Source: Clostridia bacterium (GTDB taxonomy: Bacteria > Bacillota > Clostridia > Christensenellales > CALWSW01). From it: a DNA stretch of 5,273 nt. The stretch lies in assembly GCA_019421925.1 (NCBI GenBank), contig JAHZEH010000162.1, positions 1-5,273 on the forward strand, read 5' to 3'. Below, piece after piece: positions 1-5,196 of the stretch. The translations under genes were made by a program, and so were the position numbers. The notes beneath the pieces were generated by a model. That model made no database searches and was not told the origin of the DNA. It saw nothing but the letters and a program-made list of their open reading frames with translations. Position 1 is the first letter of the stretch. Every line of letters starts with the position of its first letter.

Positions 1-31
1 TGTTTTTTTATCCGAAAAGCAGAAGCGGTTC

Positions 32-385
32 TTAAAGGGCCGCCTTGGCGATGCTGGCGAGCTCAGAAAAAGCCGCAGCGTCATTGACAGCCAGGTCGGC
101 GAGCACCTTGCGGTCCACGGCAACTTCAGCGCGCTTGAGGCCGTTGATCATACGGCTGTAGGAGAGGCCGTTCAAGCGGGCGGCCGCGTTGATGCGGGTA
201 ATCCAGAGGCTGCGGAAGTCGCGCTTCTTGAGCCTGCGGCCGACGTAGGCATACTGAAGGGACTTCATCACAGCCTGGTTGGCCGCGCGGTACTGCTTGC
301 TCTTGGCGCCATAGTAGCCCTTGGCAAGCTTGAGAATCTTCCTGCGTTTCTTAACGGCGTTTACGCCTCTTTTGATTCTAGCCAC
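32..385 (-). CDS. rplT: 50S ribosomal protein L20
   Basis: L20 binds 23S rRNA early in large-subunit assembly and in Firmicutes also represses its own operon by binding the infC leader. The 117-residue product matches the usual family length (about 117-119). It has the very basic N-terminal tail (residues 1-30, ending KGYYGAKSKQYR) and the conserved KKRDFRSLWITRINAAAR block (residues 53-70) of the globular half. The start is GTG (383-385): a full AGGAGG lies at 395-400 with a 9-nt spacer, and no ATG in frame fits better. The gene is last in infC-rpmI-rplT, with an 18-nt gap after rpmI. The stop is TAA. No clear terminator is visible in the 31 bases left in the window, so the transcript may continue beyond it. 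Identification is secure. Confidence 0.98.
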   Translation of the reverse strand: MARIKRGVNAVKKRRKILKLAKGYYGAKSKQYRAANQAVMKSLQYAYVGRRLKKRDFRSLWITRINAAARLNGLSYSRMINGLKRAEVAVDRKVLADLAVNDAAAFSELASIAKAAL

Positions 386-403
386 AGTATGAAACCTCCT
401 CGA

Positions 404-601
404 TTACTTATAGGGGATGAGCTTTTTGATGTTCTTCTCTTCGCACTCGGCAATATAACCAGTCTTGCGCAGGTTGCGGGTGCGCTTGGTGGTCTTTTTG
501 GTGAGGATGTGGCGCTTATACGCCTTGCTCCTTTTGATCTTGCCGGATTTTGTCAGAGAGAACCGCTTGGCAGCACCCCTGTGGGTTTTAACCTTAGGCA
601 T
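404..601 (-). CDS. rpmI: 50S ribosomal protein L35
   Basis: This is a small basic large-subunit ribosomal protein. The 65 residues match the family length. The N-terminus MPKVKTHRGAAKRF and the central GKIKRSKAYKRHILTKKT stretch (residues 20-37) are typical of L35. The ATG start (599-601) is preceded by an excellent Shine-Dalgarno, AAGGAGGA on the minus strand (608-615), with a 6-nt spacer. The gene lies 27 nt after infC and 18 nt before rplT, so the three are almost certainly co-transcribed. It should share the control acting on the infC leader, namely L20 feedback as known from Bacillus. Nothing is unusual in the protein itself. Confidence 0.98.
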   Translation of the reverse strand: MPKVKTHRGAAKRFSLTKSGKIKRSKAYKRHILTKKTTKRTRNLRKTGYIAECEEKNIKKLIPYK

Positions 602-628
602 GGGATATCCTCCTTAAGTGGTAAAGAT

Positions 629-1159
629 TTACTTCGTTGCTTTGGGTTCAGGCTTGGCTGAGAGGAACATGCTCATGTTGCGCCCCTCCAGCTTGGGCGG
701 TTTATCGATCACACAGACATCCTTGAGCATTTCAGCAAATGTCCTCATCACGTCTATGCCGATCTCGCTGTGCGTCGCCTGACGTCCACGGAAGCGTATT
801 GCAACCTTGACCTTGTCCCCGTCCGCCAGGAAACGCGTCGCCGCCTTTGCCTTGACTTCCAGGTCGTGCTGGTCAATGGTCGCCGAAAGGCGTACTTCTT
901 TGATCTCGATGACCTTCTGATTCTTGCGTGCTTCTTTTTCACGCTTGGAAAGTTCGAAACGGTACTTGCCGTAGTCCATGATTTTGCACACAGGCGGCTT
1001 CCCCTGCGGCGCAATTTTTACAAGGTCCAAATCGCGCTCCTCAGCCAGTGCCAGAGCAGCGGCGGAGGACATCACGCCGAGCTGTTCGCCCGCCTCATCC
1101 ACAACGCGAACTTCCCTGTCGCGGATTTCCTCATTGATCATCAAATCGTTGACGCTAAT
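629..1159 (-). CDS. infC: Translation initiation factor IF-3, AUU start
   Basis: IF3 binds the 30S subunit, keeps it apart from 50S, and rejects non-canonical start codons and wrong initiator tRNAs. From the start chosen here the protein has 176 residues, normal for the family. The N-terminal domain begins near NEEIRDREVRVVDEAGEQLG (from residue 9). The interdomain signature KIMDYGKYRFE is at residues 59-69. The C-terminal domain includes IRFRGRQ and ends with KPPKLEGRNMSMFLSAK. I place the start at ATT (1157-1159) because GGAGG lies 9 nt upstream (1169-1173). The next in-frame ATG (1139-1141) has no Shine-Dalgarno. An in-frame ATG further upstream (1202-1204) would add 15 residues unlike IF3 and place the ribosome binding site inside the coding sequence. 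An AUU start is known for infC in E. coli and Bacillus and lets IF3 repress its own translation. Confidence 0.95.
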   Translation of the reverse strand: MSVNDLMINEEIRDREVRVVDEAGEQLGVMSSAAALALAEERDLDLVKIAPQGKPPVCKIMDYGKYRFELSKREKEARKNQKVIEIKEVRLSATIDQHDLEVKAKAATRFLADGDKVKVAIRFRGRQATHSEIGIDVMRTFAEMLKDVCVIDKPPKLEGRNMSMFLSAKPEPKATK

Positions 1160-1173
1160 TGGTACACACCTCC
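1157..1173 (-). promoter_or_regulatory. infC ribosome binding site with AUU start codon
   Basis: On the minus strand a perfect GGAGG (1169-1173) is followed after 9 nt by ATT (1157-1159), in frame with IF3. A strong Shine-Dalgarno paired with a rare start codon is the arrangement that makes infC translation sensitive to IF3 concentration. That mechanism is known from E. coli; its operation here is inferred. Confidence 0.85.
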
Positions 1174-1205
1174 GAATAATGTTTGTCAGTTGACAGCCAA
1201 TCATG

Positions 1206-1233
1206 AAAAGAGTGGGTGCAGCGCACCCACTCT
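1206..1233 (-). terminator. Intrinsic terminator/attenuator in the infC leader
   Basis: The minus strand has a perfect 11-bp stem, AGAGTGGGTGC with GCACCCACTCT, closed by a 3-nt loop (1209-1233). It runs directly into a short T tract (1206-1209). It sits about 130 nt downstream of the predicted infC start site and 46 nt before the AUU codon, where an attenuator would be. It could also end transcripts reading through from thrS. The T tract is only four bases, so termination may be partial, which would suit a regulated site. On the plus strand no T tract follows the hairpin. Confidence 0.7.
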
Positions 1234-1250
1234 GAAAATCAACTGGTATT

Positions 1251-1342
1251 GCCCGCCTGTTGGGGGGGCATTTTCCATCTCATTCCACCGGATTTGCGGC
1301 ATCCGGGCCAGTCCGGTGCAATCCGGCTGGCGAGAAGCGGGC
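1251..1342 (-). ncRNA. Structured infC leader, probable L20-responsive element
   Basis: Between the infC promoter and the terminator hairpin, the minus-strand leader RNA can form two hairpins placed end to end. One is at 1307-1331: GCCAG and CCGG arms, loop ATTGCA, one bulged base. The other is at 1288-1306: CCGGAT/ATCCGG with a 7-nt loop. GCCCGC (1337-1342) can pair with GCGGGC (1251-1256) to close both into one domain. In Bacillus, L20 recognises an infC leader fold resembling its 23S rRNA site and promotes premature termination. Position and layout match that system, but I cannot confirm the L20-binding consensus by eye. Confidence 0.5.
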
Positions 1343-1367
1343 GGCTCCTTCTTTTCACGCTTTCTGT

Positions 1368-1396
1368 AGTATACCACGCGCAGACGGCGCAGTCAA
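1368..1396 (-). promoter_or_regulatory. Sigma-A promoter of the infC-rpmI-rplT operon
   Basis: On the minus strand TTGACT (1391-1396) and TATACT (1368-1373) are separated by exactly 17 bp. Each hexamer matches 5 of 6 consensus bases. The -35 box starts only 8 bp after the thrS stop codon, so infC has its own promoter next to thrS. The predicted transcription start, near 1361, gives a leader of about 200 nt. That is far longer than translation needs and in line with leader-based control. Confidence 0.85.
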
Positions 1397-1404
1397 TGGA
1401 TTTT

Positions 1405-3345
1405 TCAATCGTGGACCCTCTCGTCAATCTCCTGCTGAATTCTCACGAGGAAGTCCTCCAGCGTCATGGTCCCCAGGTCGCCGTCCCTGCGGGAGCGCAC
1501 GGCCACCAGGCCCTCCTCTGCCTCCTTGTCGCCCACGATGAGCATATAGGGCACTTTCTCCATCTGGGCCTCGCGGATTTTATAGCCGATCTTCTCGCTG
1601 CGCAGGTCCAGCTCGCTGCGGATATCCTCCTGCAGCAGCACACCGTTGATCTCGCTGCACACATCCGCCGTCCGCTCGGTCAGCGAGAGGATGCGCACCT
1701 GCTCGGGAGCAATCCAGGTGGGCAGCGCCCCGGCGTACTTCTCCAGCATGAGGGCCAGAGTGCGCTCATAGCAGCCCAGGGAGGTACGGTGGATGATATA
1801 GGGGTGCTTCTTCTCCCCATCCCTGTCCACGTACTCCATGCCAAAATTCTCAGCCAGCATCTGATCGATCTGCACAGTGATGAGGGTGTCCTCCTTGCCG
1901 TGGACGTTTTTCATCTGGATGTCCAGCTTGGGGCCGTAGAAAGCGGCCTCCCCGACACCCACCGTGTATTTGATGCCGATGTGGTCGAGGATTTTTTTCA
2001 TGACGTCCTGGGCCTCGTTCCACTGCTCCTCGGTCCCGATGTACTTGTCCCGGTCGTTGGGGTCCCACTGGGAGAAGCGGTAGGTCACGTCCTGGTCAAA
2101 GCCGATGGCCTCCATCATGAACTTGGCCAGCTCCACGCAGCCGCGGAACTCCTCCTCCAGCTGTTCAGGCGTGCAGATCAGATGGCCCTCGGAGATGGTG
2201 AACTGGCGCACCCGGATGAGCCCGTGCATCTCGCCCGAGTCCTCGTTGCGGAAAAGGGTGGAGGTCTCCCCCAGGCGCATGGGCAGGTCGCGGTAGGAAC
2301 GCATGCGGTTGAGGAAAACCTGATACTGGAAGGGGCAGGTCATGGGCCGCAGCGCGAACACCTCCGCCCCCTCCTTCTCCTCGTCCCCCATGACGAACAT
2401 GCCCTCCTTATAGTGGTCCCAGTGTCCGGAGACCTTATAGAGGTCGCTCTTTGCCATGAGAGGGGTCTTGGTGAGCAGATAGCCCCGGCGGCGCTCCTCA
2501 TCCTCCACAAAGCGCTGCAAGAGCTGGATGACGCGGGCCCCCTTGGGGAGCAGGATGGGCAGGCCCTGGCCAATCATATCCACTGTGGTAAAATATTCAA
2601 GCTCCCGGCCGATCTTATTGTGATCCCGCTTCTTGGCCTCCTCGACCGCGGTGAGATAGGCCTCCAACTCTTCCTTCCTGGTAAAGGCCGTTCCATAGAT
2701 ACGCTGAAGCATCTTCCTTCTGCTGTCCCCCCGCCAGTAGGCGCCCGCCACATGGGTGAGCCTGAAATGCCTGACCTTGCCCGTGGAGCCCACGTGAGGG
2801 CCGGCGCACAGGTCGACAAAGTCCCCCTGCCGGTAGAAAGAGATCACCGCGTCCTCGGGCAGATCCCGGATGATCTCCACCTTATAGGGCTCGCCCCGCT
2901 CCTCCATGAAGCGGATGGCCTCCTCCCTGGGGAGCTCAAAGCGCTCCAGGCGCAGGTTCTCCCTGCTGATCCTGGTCATCTCCTTCTCAATGGCCGCAAA
3001 GTCCTCCTGGGAGAAGGTCCTCTCGCTGTCAAAATCGTAGTAGAACCCATTCTCCGTGGCCGGGCCGATGGCCAGCTTGACCTCGGGGAACAGACGCTTG
3101 ACCGCCTGGGCCATAACGTGGGAGGCTGTGTGCCGCAGCACCCATCTGCCCCCCTCGTCCTCAAAAGTGAGGATTTTGACCTCGCAGTCGCTCTCCACAG
3201 GGCTGTAAAGGCTGCACAGCTTTCCGTCCACCTGGGCGGCCAGGGCGTTCTTGTAGAGCTCGCCGTCCAGCTCTCTGGCCATCTCGAGGGGAGCGGTACC
3301 CTGCTGGAATTCCCGCGTCACGCCGTCATTCAATTTGATGTTCAT
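1405..3345 (-). CDS. thrS: Threonyl-tRNA synthetase
   Basis: This class II synthetase charges tRNA-Thr in the cytoplasm. The 646-residue length is normal for the full bacterial form. Domains in order are TGS (about 1-62), the editing domain (about 63-225), the catalytic core (about 245-545) and the anticodon-binding domain (about 550-646). The editing site has H72 and H76 (HTASH) plus C180 and H184 (CAGPH), which clear mischarged Ser-tRNA. The catalytic zinc ligands should be C337 (MTCP), H388 (SEGHLIC) and H519 (IIHR). Motif 2 includes R366 (LFRNE), and motif 3 includes R528 in GCYERTLA. Motif 3 and RVRQFTISEGH differ from the E. coli type and look clostridial. The ATG has GGAGGA (3351-3356) 5 nt upstream. 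No clear terminator follows the gene; the infC promoter begins almost at once. No T-box is seen in its leader. Confidence 0.97.
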   Translation of the reverse strand: MNIKLNDGVTREFQQGTAPLEMARELDGELYKNALAAQVDGKLCSLYSPVESDCEVKILTFEDEGGRWVLRHTASHVMAQAVKRLFPEVKLAIGPATENGFYYDFDSERTFSQEDFAAIEKEMTRISRENLRLERFELPREEAIRFMEERGEPYKVEIIRDLPEDAVISFYRQGDFVDLCAGPHVGSTGKVRHFRLTHVAGAYWRGDSRRKMLQRIYGTAFTRKEELEAYLTAVEEAKKRDHNKIGRELEYFTTVDMIGQGLPILLPKGARVIQLLQRFVEDEERRRGYLLTKTPLMAKSDLYKVSGHWDHYKEGMFVMGDEEKEGAEVFALRPMTCPFQYQVFLNRMRSYRDLPMRLGETSTLFRNEDSGEMHGLIRVRQFTISEGHLICTPEQLEEEFRGCVELAKFMMEAIGFDQDVTYRFSQWDPNDRDKYIGTEEQWNEAQDVMKKILDHIGIKYTVGVGEAAFYGPKLDIQMKNVHGKEDTLITVQIDQMLAENFGMEYVDRDGEKKHPYIIHRTSLGCYERTLALMLEKYAGALPTWIAPEQVRILSLTERTADVCSEINGVLLQEDIRSELDLRSEKIGYKIREAQMEKVPYMLIVGDKEAEEGLVAVRSRRDGDLGTMTLEDFLVRIQQEIDERVHD

Positions 3346-3363
3346 ATCGTTCCTCCGTATATT
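3335..3363 (+). promoter_or_regulatory. Possible plus-strand promoter firing into the inverted-repeat element
   Basis: TTGATG (3335-3340) and TATATT (3358-3363) are 17 bp apart. They match 4 of 6 and 5 of 6 consensus bases. The predicted start, near 3370, lies just before the left edge of the palindromic element at 3377. The site overlaps the thrS start codon and ribosome binding site on the other strand, so its base composition is constrained by thrS and the match may be chance. Confidence 0.25.
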
Positions 3364-3376
3364 TTATTCTATTTAG

Positions 3377-3647
3377 CCTGAGCAATGAAAGCCGAACCAC
3401 GGTTTGCAGAGCCATAGAACACGCCGCAGCAGCGTCGTCGCCTGTCGGAATCAGGCAAGGATTCCTCCCTCCTCTTCCCTGCTCTGCCATCCTCTATGGC
3501 TTTGCAAACTCCAAAGGATCGAAAGGGCCTGAATTGGATGGGTCTCAAGGTCGGGAACCGCGGCATAGTGATTCTATGCCAAGGGGTGAGAACAAAGAAG
3601 CACGCCAATTTAGGCCTTTTCGACGGGCTCGGATTTCATTGCTCAGG
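3377..3647. repeat. 271-bp element of nested inverted repeats, three-way-junction fold
   Basis: Three long inverted-repeat pairs nest consistently. The outer arms, 3377-3398 and 3626-3647, share a perfect 14-nt core (CCTGAGCAATGAAA and its complement) and 20 of 22 positions overall. A second pair is 3402-3418 with 3493-3509 (16 of 17). A third is 3519-3537 with 3605-3623 (17 of 19), and it encloses a perfect 7-bp hairpin at 3562-3580 (GGCATAG/CTATGCC). Inside the second arm is a small hairpin, GCCTG/CAGGC, at 3440-3456. The whole folds as one outer stem plus two branches with only short gaps at the junction. On the plus strand the inner mismatches become G-U pairs; on the minus strand one outer mismatch does. 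It fills most of the gap between thrS and the reductase gene. No flanking target-site duplication is clear and no convincing gene lies inside. It could be a MITE-like repeat, a thrS leader structure or a small RNA. Confidence 0.85.
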
Positions 3648-3649
3648 AT

Positions 3650-3678
3650 AGCATACCACACAACCCGTCCCCTATTAA
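3650..3678 (-). promoter_or_regulatory. Possible thrS promoter
   Basis: On the minus strand TTAATA (3673-3678) and TATGCT (3650-3655) are 17 bp apart, each matching 4 of 6 consensus bases, with TG two bases before the -10 box. The predicted start, near 3643, falls inside the right arm of the inverted-repeat element. The thrS mRNA would then begin with nearly the whole element as a 300-nt leader. This is the best candidate I see for thrS, but it is weak. Confidence 0.35.
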
Positions 3679-3697
3679 ATTCCCTCAGGCAAGTCCA

Positions 3698-3726
3698 TTT
3701 ATTTTCCCTCGGCAACATGATAAAAT
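3698..3726 (+). promoter_or_regulatory. Weak candidate promoter for the aldo/keto reductase gene
   Basis: TAAAAT (3721-3726) matches 5 of 6 bases of a -10 box. The sequence 17 bp upstream, TTTATT (3698-3703), is only a 3 of 6 match to the -35 box. The AT-rich patch 30-60 bp before the start codon is where a promoter is expected, outside the palindromic element. Treat it as tentative. Confidence 0.3.
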
Positions 3727-3755
3727 AAGATACCATCATAGAGGAGGGATCCGCC

Positions 3756-4892
3756 ATGTTCTACCGGTCCTACAAAAATACCTCCCAACAGATTTCCCTG
3801 CTGGGATTTGGCTGTATGCGCCTGCCCAAACTCTCGGAGGACAAAAAGGACATCAATTTCCCCGCCGCCGAGGCCATGATCGACTATGCATACGCCCACG
3901 GCGTCAACTATTTTGACACCGCCTATCCCTATCACGGGGGCATGTCCGAGACCTTTATCGGCCAGGCCCTCAAAAAATACCCCCGGGACAGCTTCTATCT
4001 GGCCAGCAAGATGCCCAGCTGGATGGTGAGCAGCATGGAGGATGTGGAGCGCATCTTTGAGGAGCAGCTTCAGAAATGCCAGGTGGACTATTTTGATTTC
4101 TACCTCTGCCACGCGCTGGACTCCGATAAGCTGAAAACCTACCGCAAATTGGACATCATCGGCTATTTGCAGCGGCAGAAGGAGGCCGGGAGGATCCGCC
4201 AGCTGGGCTTCTCCTTCCACGACACACCAGAGGTTTTGAGGGAGATTATCGCCCTGCACGACTGGGATTTCGCCCAGATTCAGCTCAATTATCTGGATTG
4301 GAACCTGCTCCAGAACGCCAAGGGGCAGTATGACGTTCTGGTGGAGCACGGCCTGCCCTGCGTGGTAATGGAGCCCGTCCGGGGCGGTGCACTGGCCACC
4401 CTCTGTCCGGAGGGATGCAAAATGCTCCAGGAGGCTGAACCCATGCGCAGCCCCGCCTCCTGGGCCATCCGCTTCGCCGCCTCCCAGCCCAATGTCATGG
4501 TGGTCCTCAGCGGCATGAGTTCCATGGAGCAGGTACAGGACAACATCGCCACCATGTCCGCCTTCGCGCCTCTGACAGAGCAGGAGCGCGTCCTGCTCCA
4601 AAAGGTCGCCCAGGTCTATCTCGACAGCAAGGTTGTGCCCTGCACCGGCTGCCGCTACTGCATGGAATGCCCCGCCGGGGTGGATATCCCCCTCATGTTC
4701 AAGCTCTATAACGGCTACGCCACAACGGAGGACGAGGATACCTTCCTTCCTGCCTACCGCGCCGCAGGCGAGGCCCATCAGGCGCATCAATGCGTGGCCT
4801 GCAGGCAATGCCTGGAGAAATGCCCGCAGCACATCAACATCCCGGAGAAACTGGCGCAGATCAAAGCCCTGGCTGCCAAGCTGGACAACTGA
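3756..4892 (+). CDS. Aldo/keto reductase with C-terminal 4Fe-4S ferredoxin domain
   Basis: This is a predicted cytoplasmic oxidoreductase of 378 residues. Residues about 10-285 form an aldo/keto reductase TIM barrel. The family's catalytic tetrad appears as D54 and Y59 (FDTAYPYHGG), K85 (ASKMP) and H119 (YLCHALD). LGFGCMRLP near the N-terminus and VVMEPVRGG (203-211) are typical barrel segments. The C-terminal part carries two cysteine clusters, CxxCxxCxxCP at C296-C305 and CxxCxxCxxxCP at C346-C356, fit to hold two 4Fe-4S centres. Such fusions are common in anaerobic Clostridia. Electrons could pass between the clusters and the barrel's nicotinamide or substrate site, but the substrate is unknown. 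ATG follows GGAGG (3743-3747) by 8 nt. The gene is divergent from thrS and 62 bp before a small gene on the same strand. The family call is firm; the physiological role is not. Confidence 0.93.
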   Translation: MFYRSYKNTSQQISLLGFGCMRLPKLSEDKKDINFPAAEAMIDYAYAHGVNYFDTAYPYHGGMSETFIGQALKKYPRDSFYLASKMPSWMVSSMEDVERIFEEQLQKCQVDYFDFYLCHALDSDKLKTYRKLDIIGYLQRQKEAGRIRQLGFSFHDTPEVLREIIALHDWDFAQIQLNYLDWNLLQNAKGQYDVLVEHGLPCVVMEPVRGGALATLCPEGCKMLQEAEPMRSPASWAIRFAASQPNVMVVLSGMSSMEQVQDNIATMSAFAPLTEQERVLLQKVAQVYLDSKVVPCTGCRYCMECPAGVDIPLMFKLYNGYATTEDEDTFLPAYRAAGEAHQAHQCVACRQCLEKCPQHINIPEKLAQIKALAAKLDN

Positions 4893-4904
4893 AAGCGCCC
4901 CTTC

Positions 4905-4924
4905 CCGCGCCACGGCAGGCGCGG
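4905..4924 (+). other. GC-rich intergenic hairpin without T tract
   Basis: CCGCGCC (4905-4911) and GGCGCGG (4918-4924) form a perfect 7-bp stem with a 6-nt loop, 12 bp after the reductase stop codon. No T run follows, so it is not a standard intrinsic terminator. It may protect the 3' end of the upstream message, pause polymerase or reduce readthrough into the next gene. Confidence 0.5.
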
Positions 4925-4954
4925 CATCTCCCCAGCAAAAGGCAGGTGAATCAG

Positions 4955-5140
4955 ATGCGCCCATTTTGCAGCTTGGAAGAGCTGGAACAGCTGGGCTATG
5001 CGCCAAACAGTCCCGAAGATGAGCGCCTAATCCTCTCCATGTTCGACGGCTGCGAGCCCTACCGCCTGCTGCTTGAGGAGGACGGGACCGTGTGCAACGC
5101 CTACGGCCTCCCCATCGCCCGTGCAAAAAATATAAAATAA
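4955..5140 (+). CDS. Small protein of unknown function (61 aa)
   Basis: I do not recognise this protein. From ATG at 4955 it has 61 residues, starting MRPFCSLEELEQLGYAPNSP and ending GLPIARAKNIK. It has three cysteines (C5, C33, C47), an acidic first half and no signal peptide or membrane segment. A middle segment, EPYRLLLEEDGTVCNAYGLP, looks like two short beta strands joined by a turn. The start was chosen because AGGTGA (4944-4949) lies 5 nt upstream. A longer in-frame version from 4790 would overlap the reductase gene by about 100 bp and has no better support. It lies 62 bp after the reductase gene on the same strand and may be co-transcribed. Its stop codon directly abuts the tRNA promoter region. 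I think it is a real gene, but without homology evidence this is moderate. Confidence 0.6.
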   Translation: MRPFCSLEELEQLGYAPNSPEDERLILSMFDGCEPYRLLLEEDGTVCNAYGLPIARAKNIK

Positions 5141-5154
5141 TTGACAAAAAACTC

Positions 5155-5183
5155 TTTACAAACCGAGCGACTTGTCCTATAAT
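5155..5183 (+). promoter_or_regulatory. Strong sigma-A promoter of the tRNA-Ala gene
   Basis: TTTACA (5155-5160, 5 of 6) and a perfect TATAAT (5178-5183) are separated by 17 bp. The predicted start, near 5190, leaves a leader of only about 7 nt before the tRNA, as usual for stable RNA genes. A second, perfect -35-like TTGACA lies at 5141-5146, but it is 31 bp from the -10 box and has no matching -10 of its own. Confidence 0.88.
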
Positions 5184-5196
5184 AAATCTTGCGTTT

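Noticed and set aside
1..31. Possible terminator after rplT
   Set aside because: On the minus strand the hairpin potential is only 3 bp (CCG/CGG) and the run that follows is A, not T. A T run exists only on the plus strand, with no stem in view before it.
389..661. Plus-strand frame of 90 codons
   Set aside because: It is antisense to rpmI and the end of infC, which are certain. Its apparent start is simply the complement of the rplT ribosome binding region.
1216..3381. Long plus-strand open frame of 721 codons
   Set aside because: It lies antisense over thrS, which has every ThrRS motif. The plus-strand product is leucine-, histidine- and valine-rich with no family features, as expected from the reverse of a GC-rich gene.
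3369..3608. 79-codon minus-strand frame, and a 64-codon plus-strand frame (3534-3728), in the divergent gap
   Set aside because: Both run through the inverted-repeat arms, lack good ribosome binding sites at their starts, and have arginine- or phenylalanine-rich composition typical of non-coding sequence.
3365..3660. Target-site duplication flanking the palindromic element
   Set aside because: TAG occurs near both edges but offset by one base, and no longer matching flank exists, so insertion by transposition cannot be claimed from this sequence alone.
3651..3664. T-box-like string TGTGGTATGC on the minus strand upstream of thrS
   Set aside because: It shares only GTGGTA with the T-box consensus, lacks the CCGCG part, and is not followed by a terminator hairpin with a T tract.
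4790..4954. Longer version of the small gene starting at 4790
   Set aside because: It would overlap the end of the reductase, including its second cysteine cluster, in another frame. A better start with a ribosome binding site is present at 4955.
3699..5147. Long minus-strand open frame of 482 codons
   Set aside because: It is antisense to the reductase and the small gene, has no convincing ribosome binding site and resembles no family.
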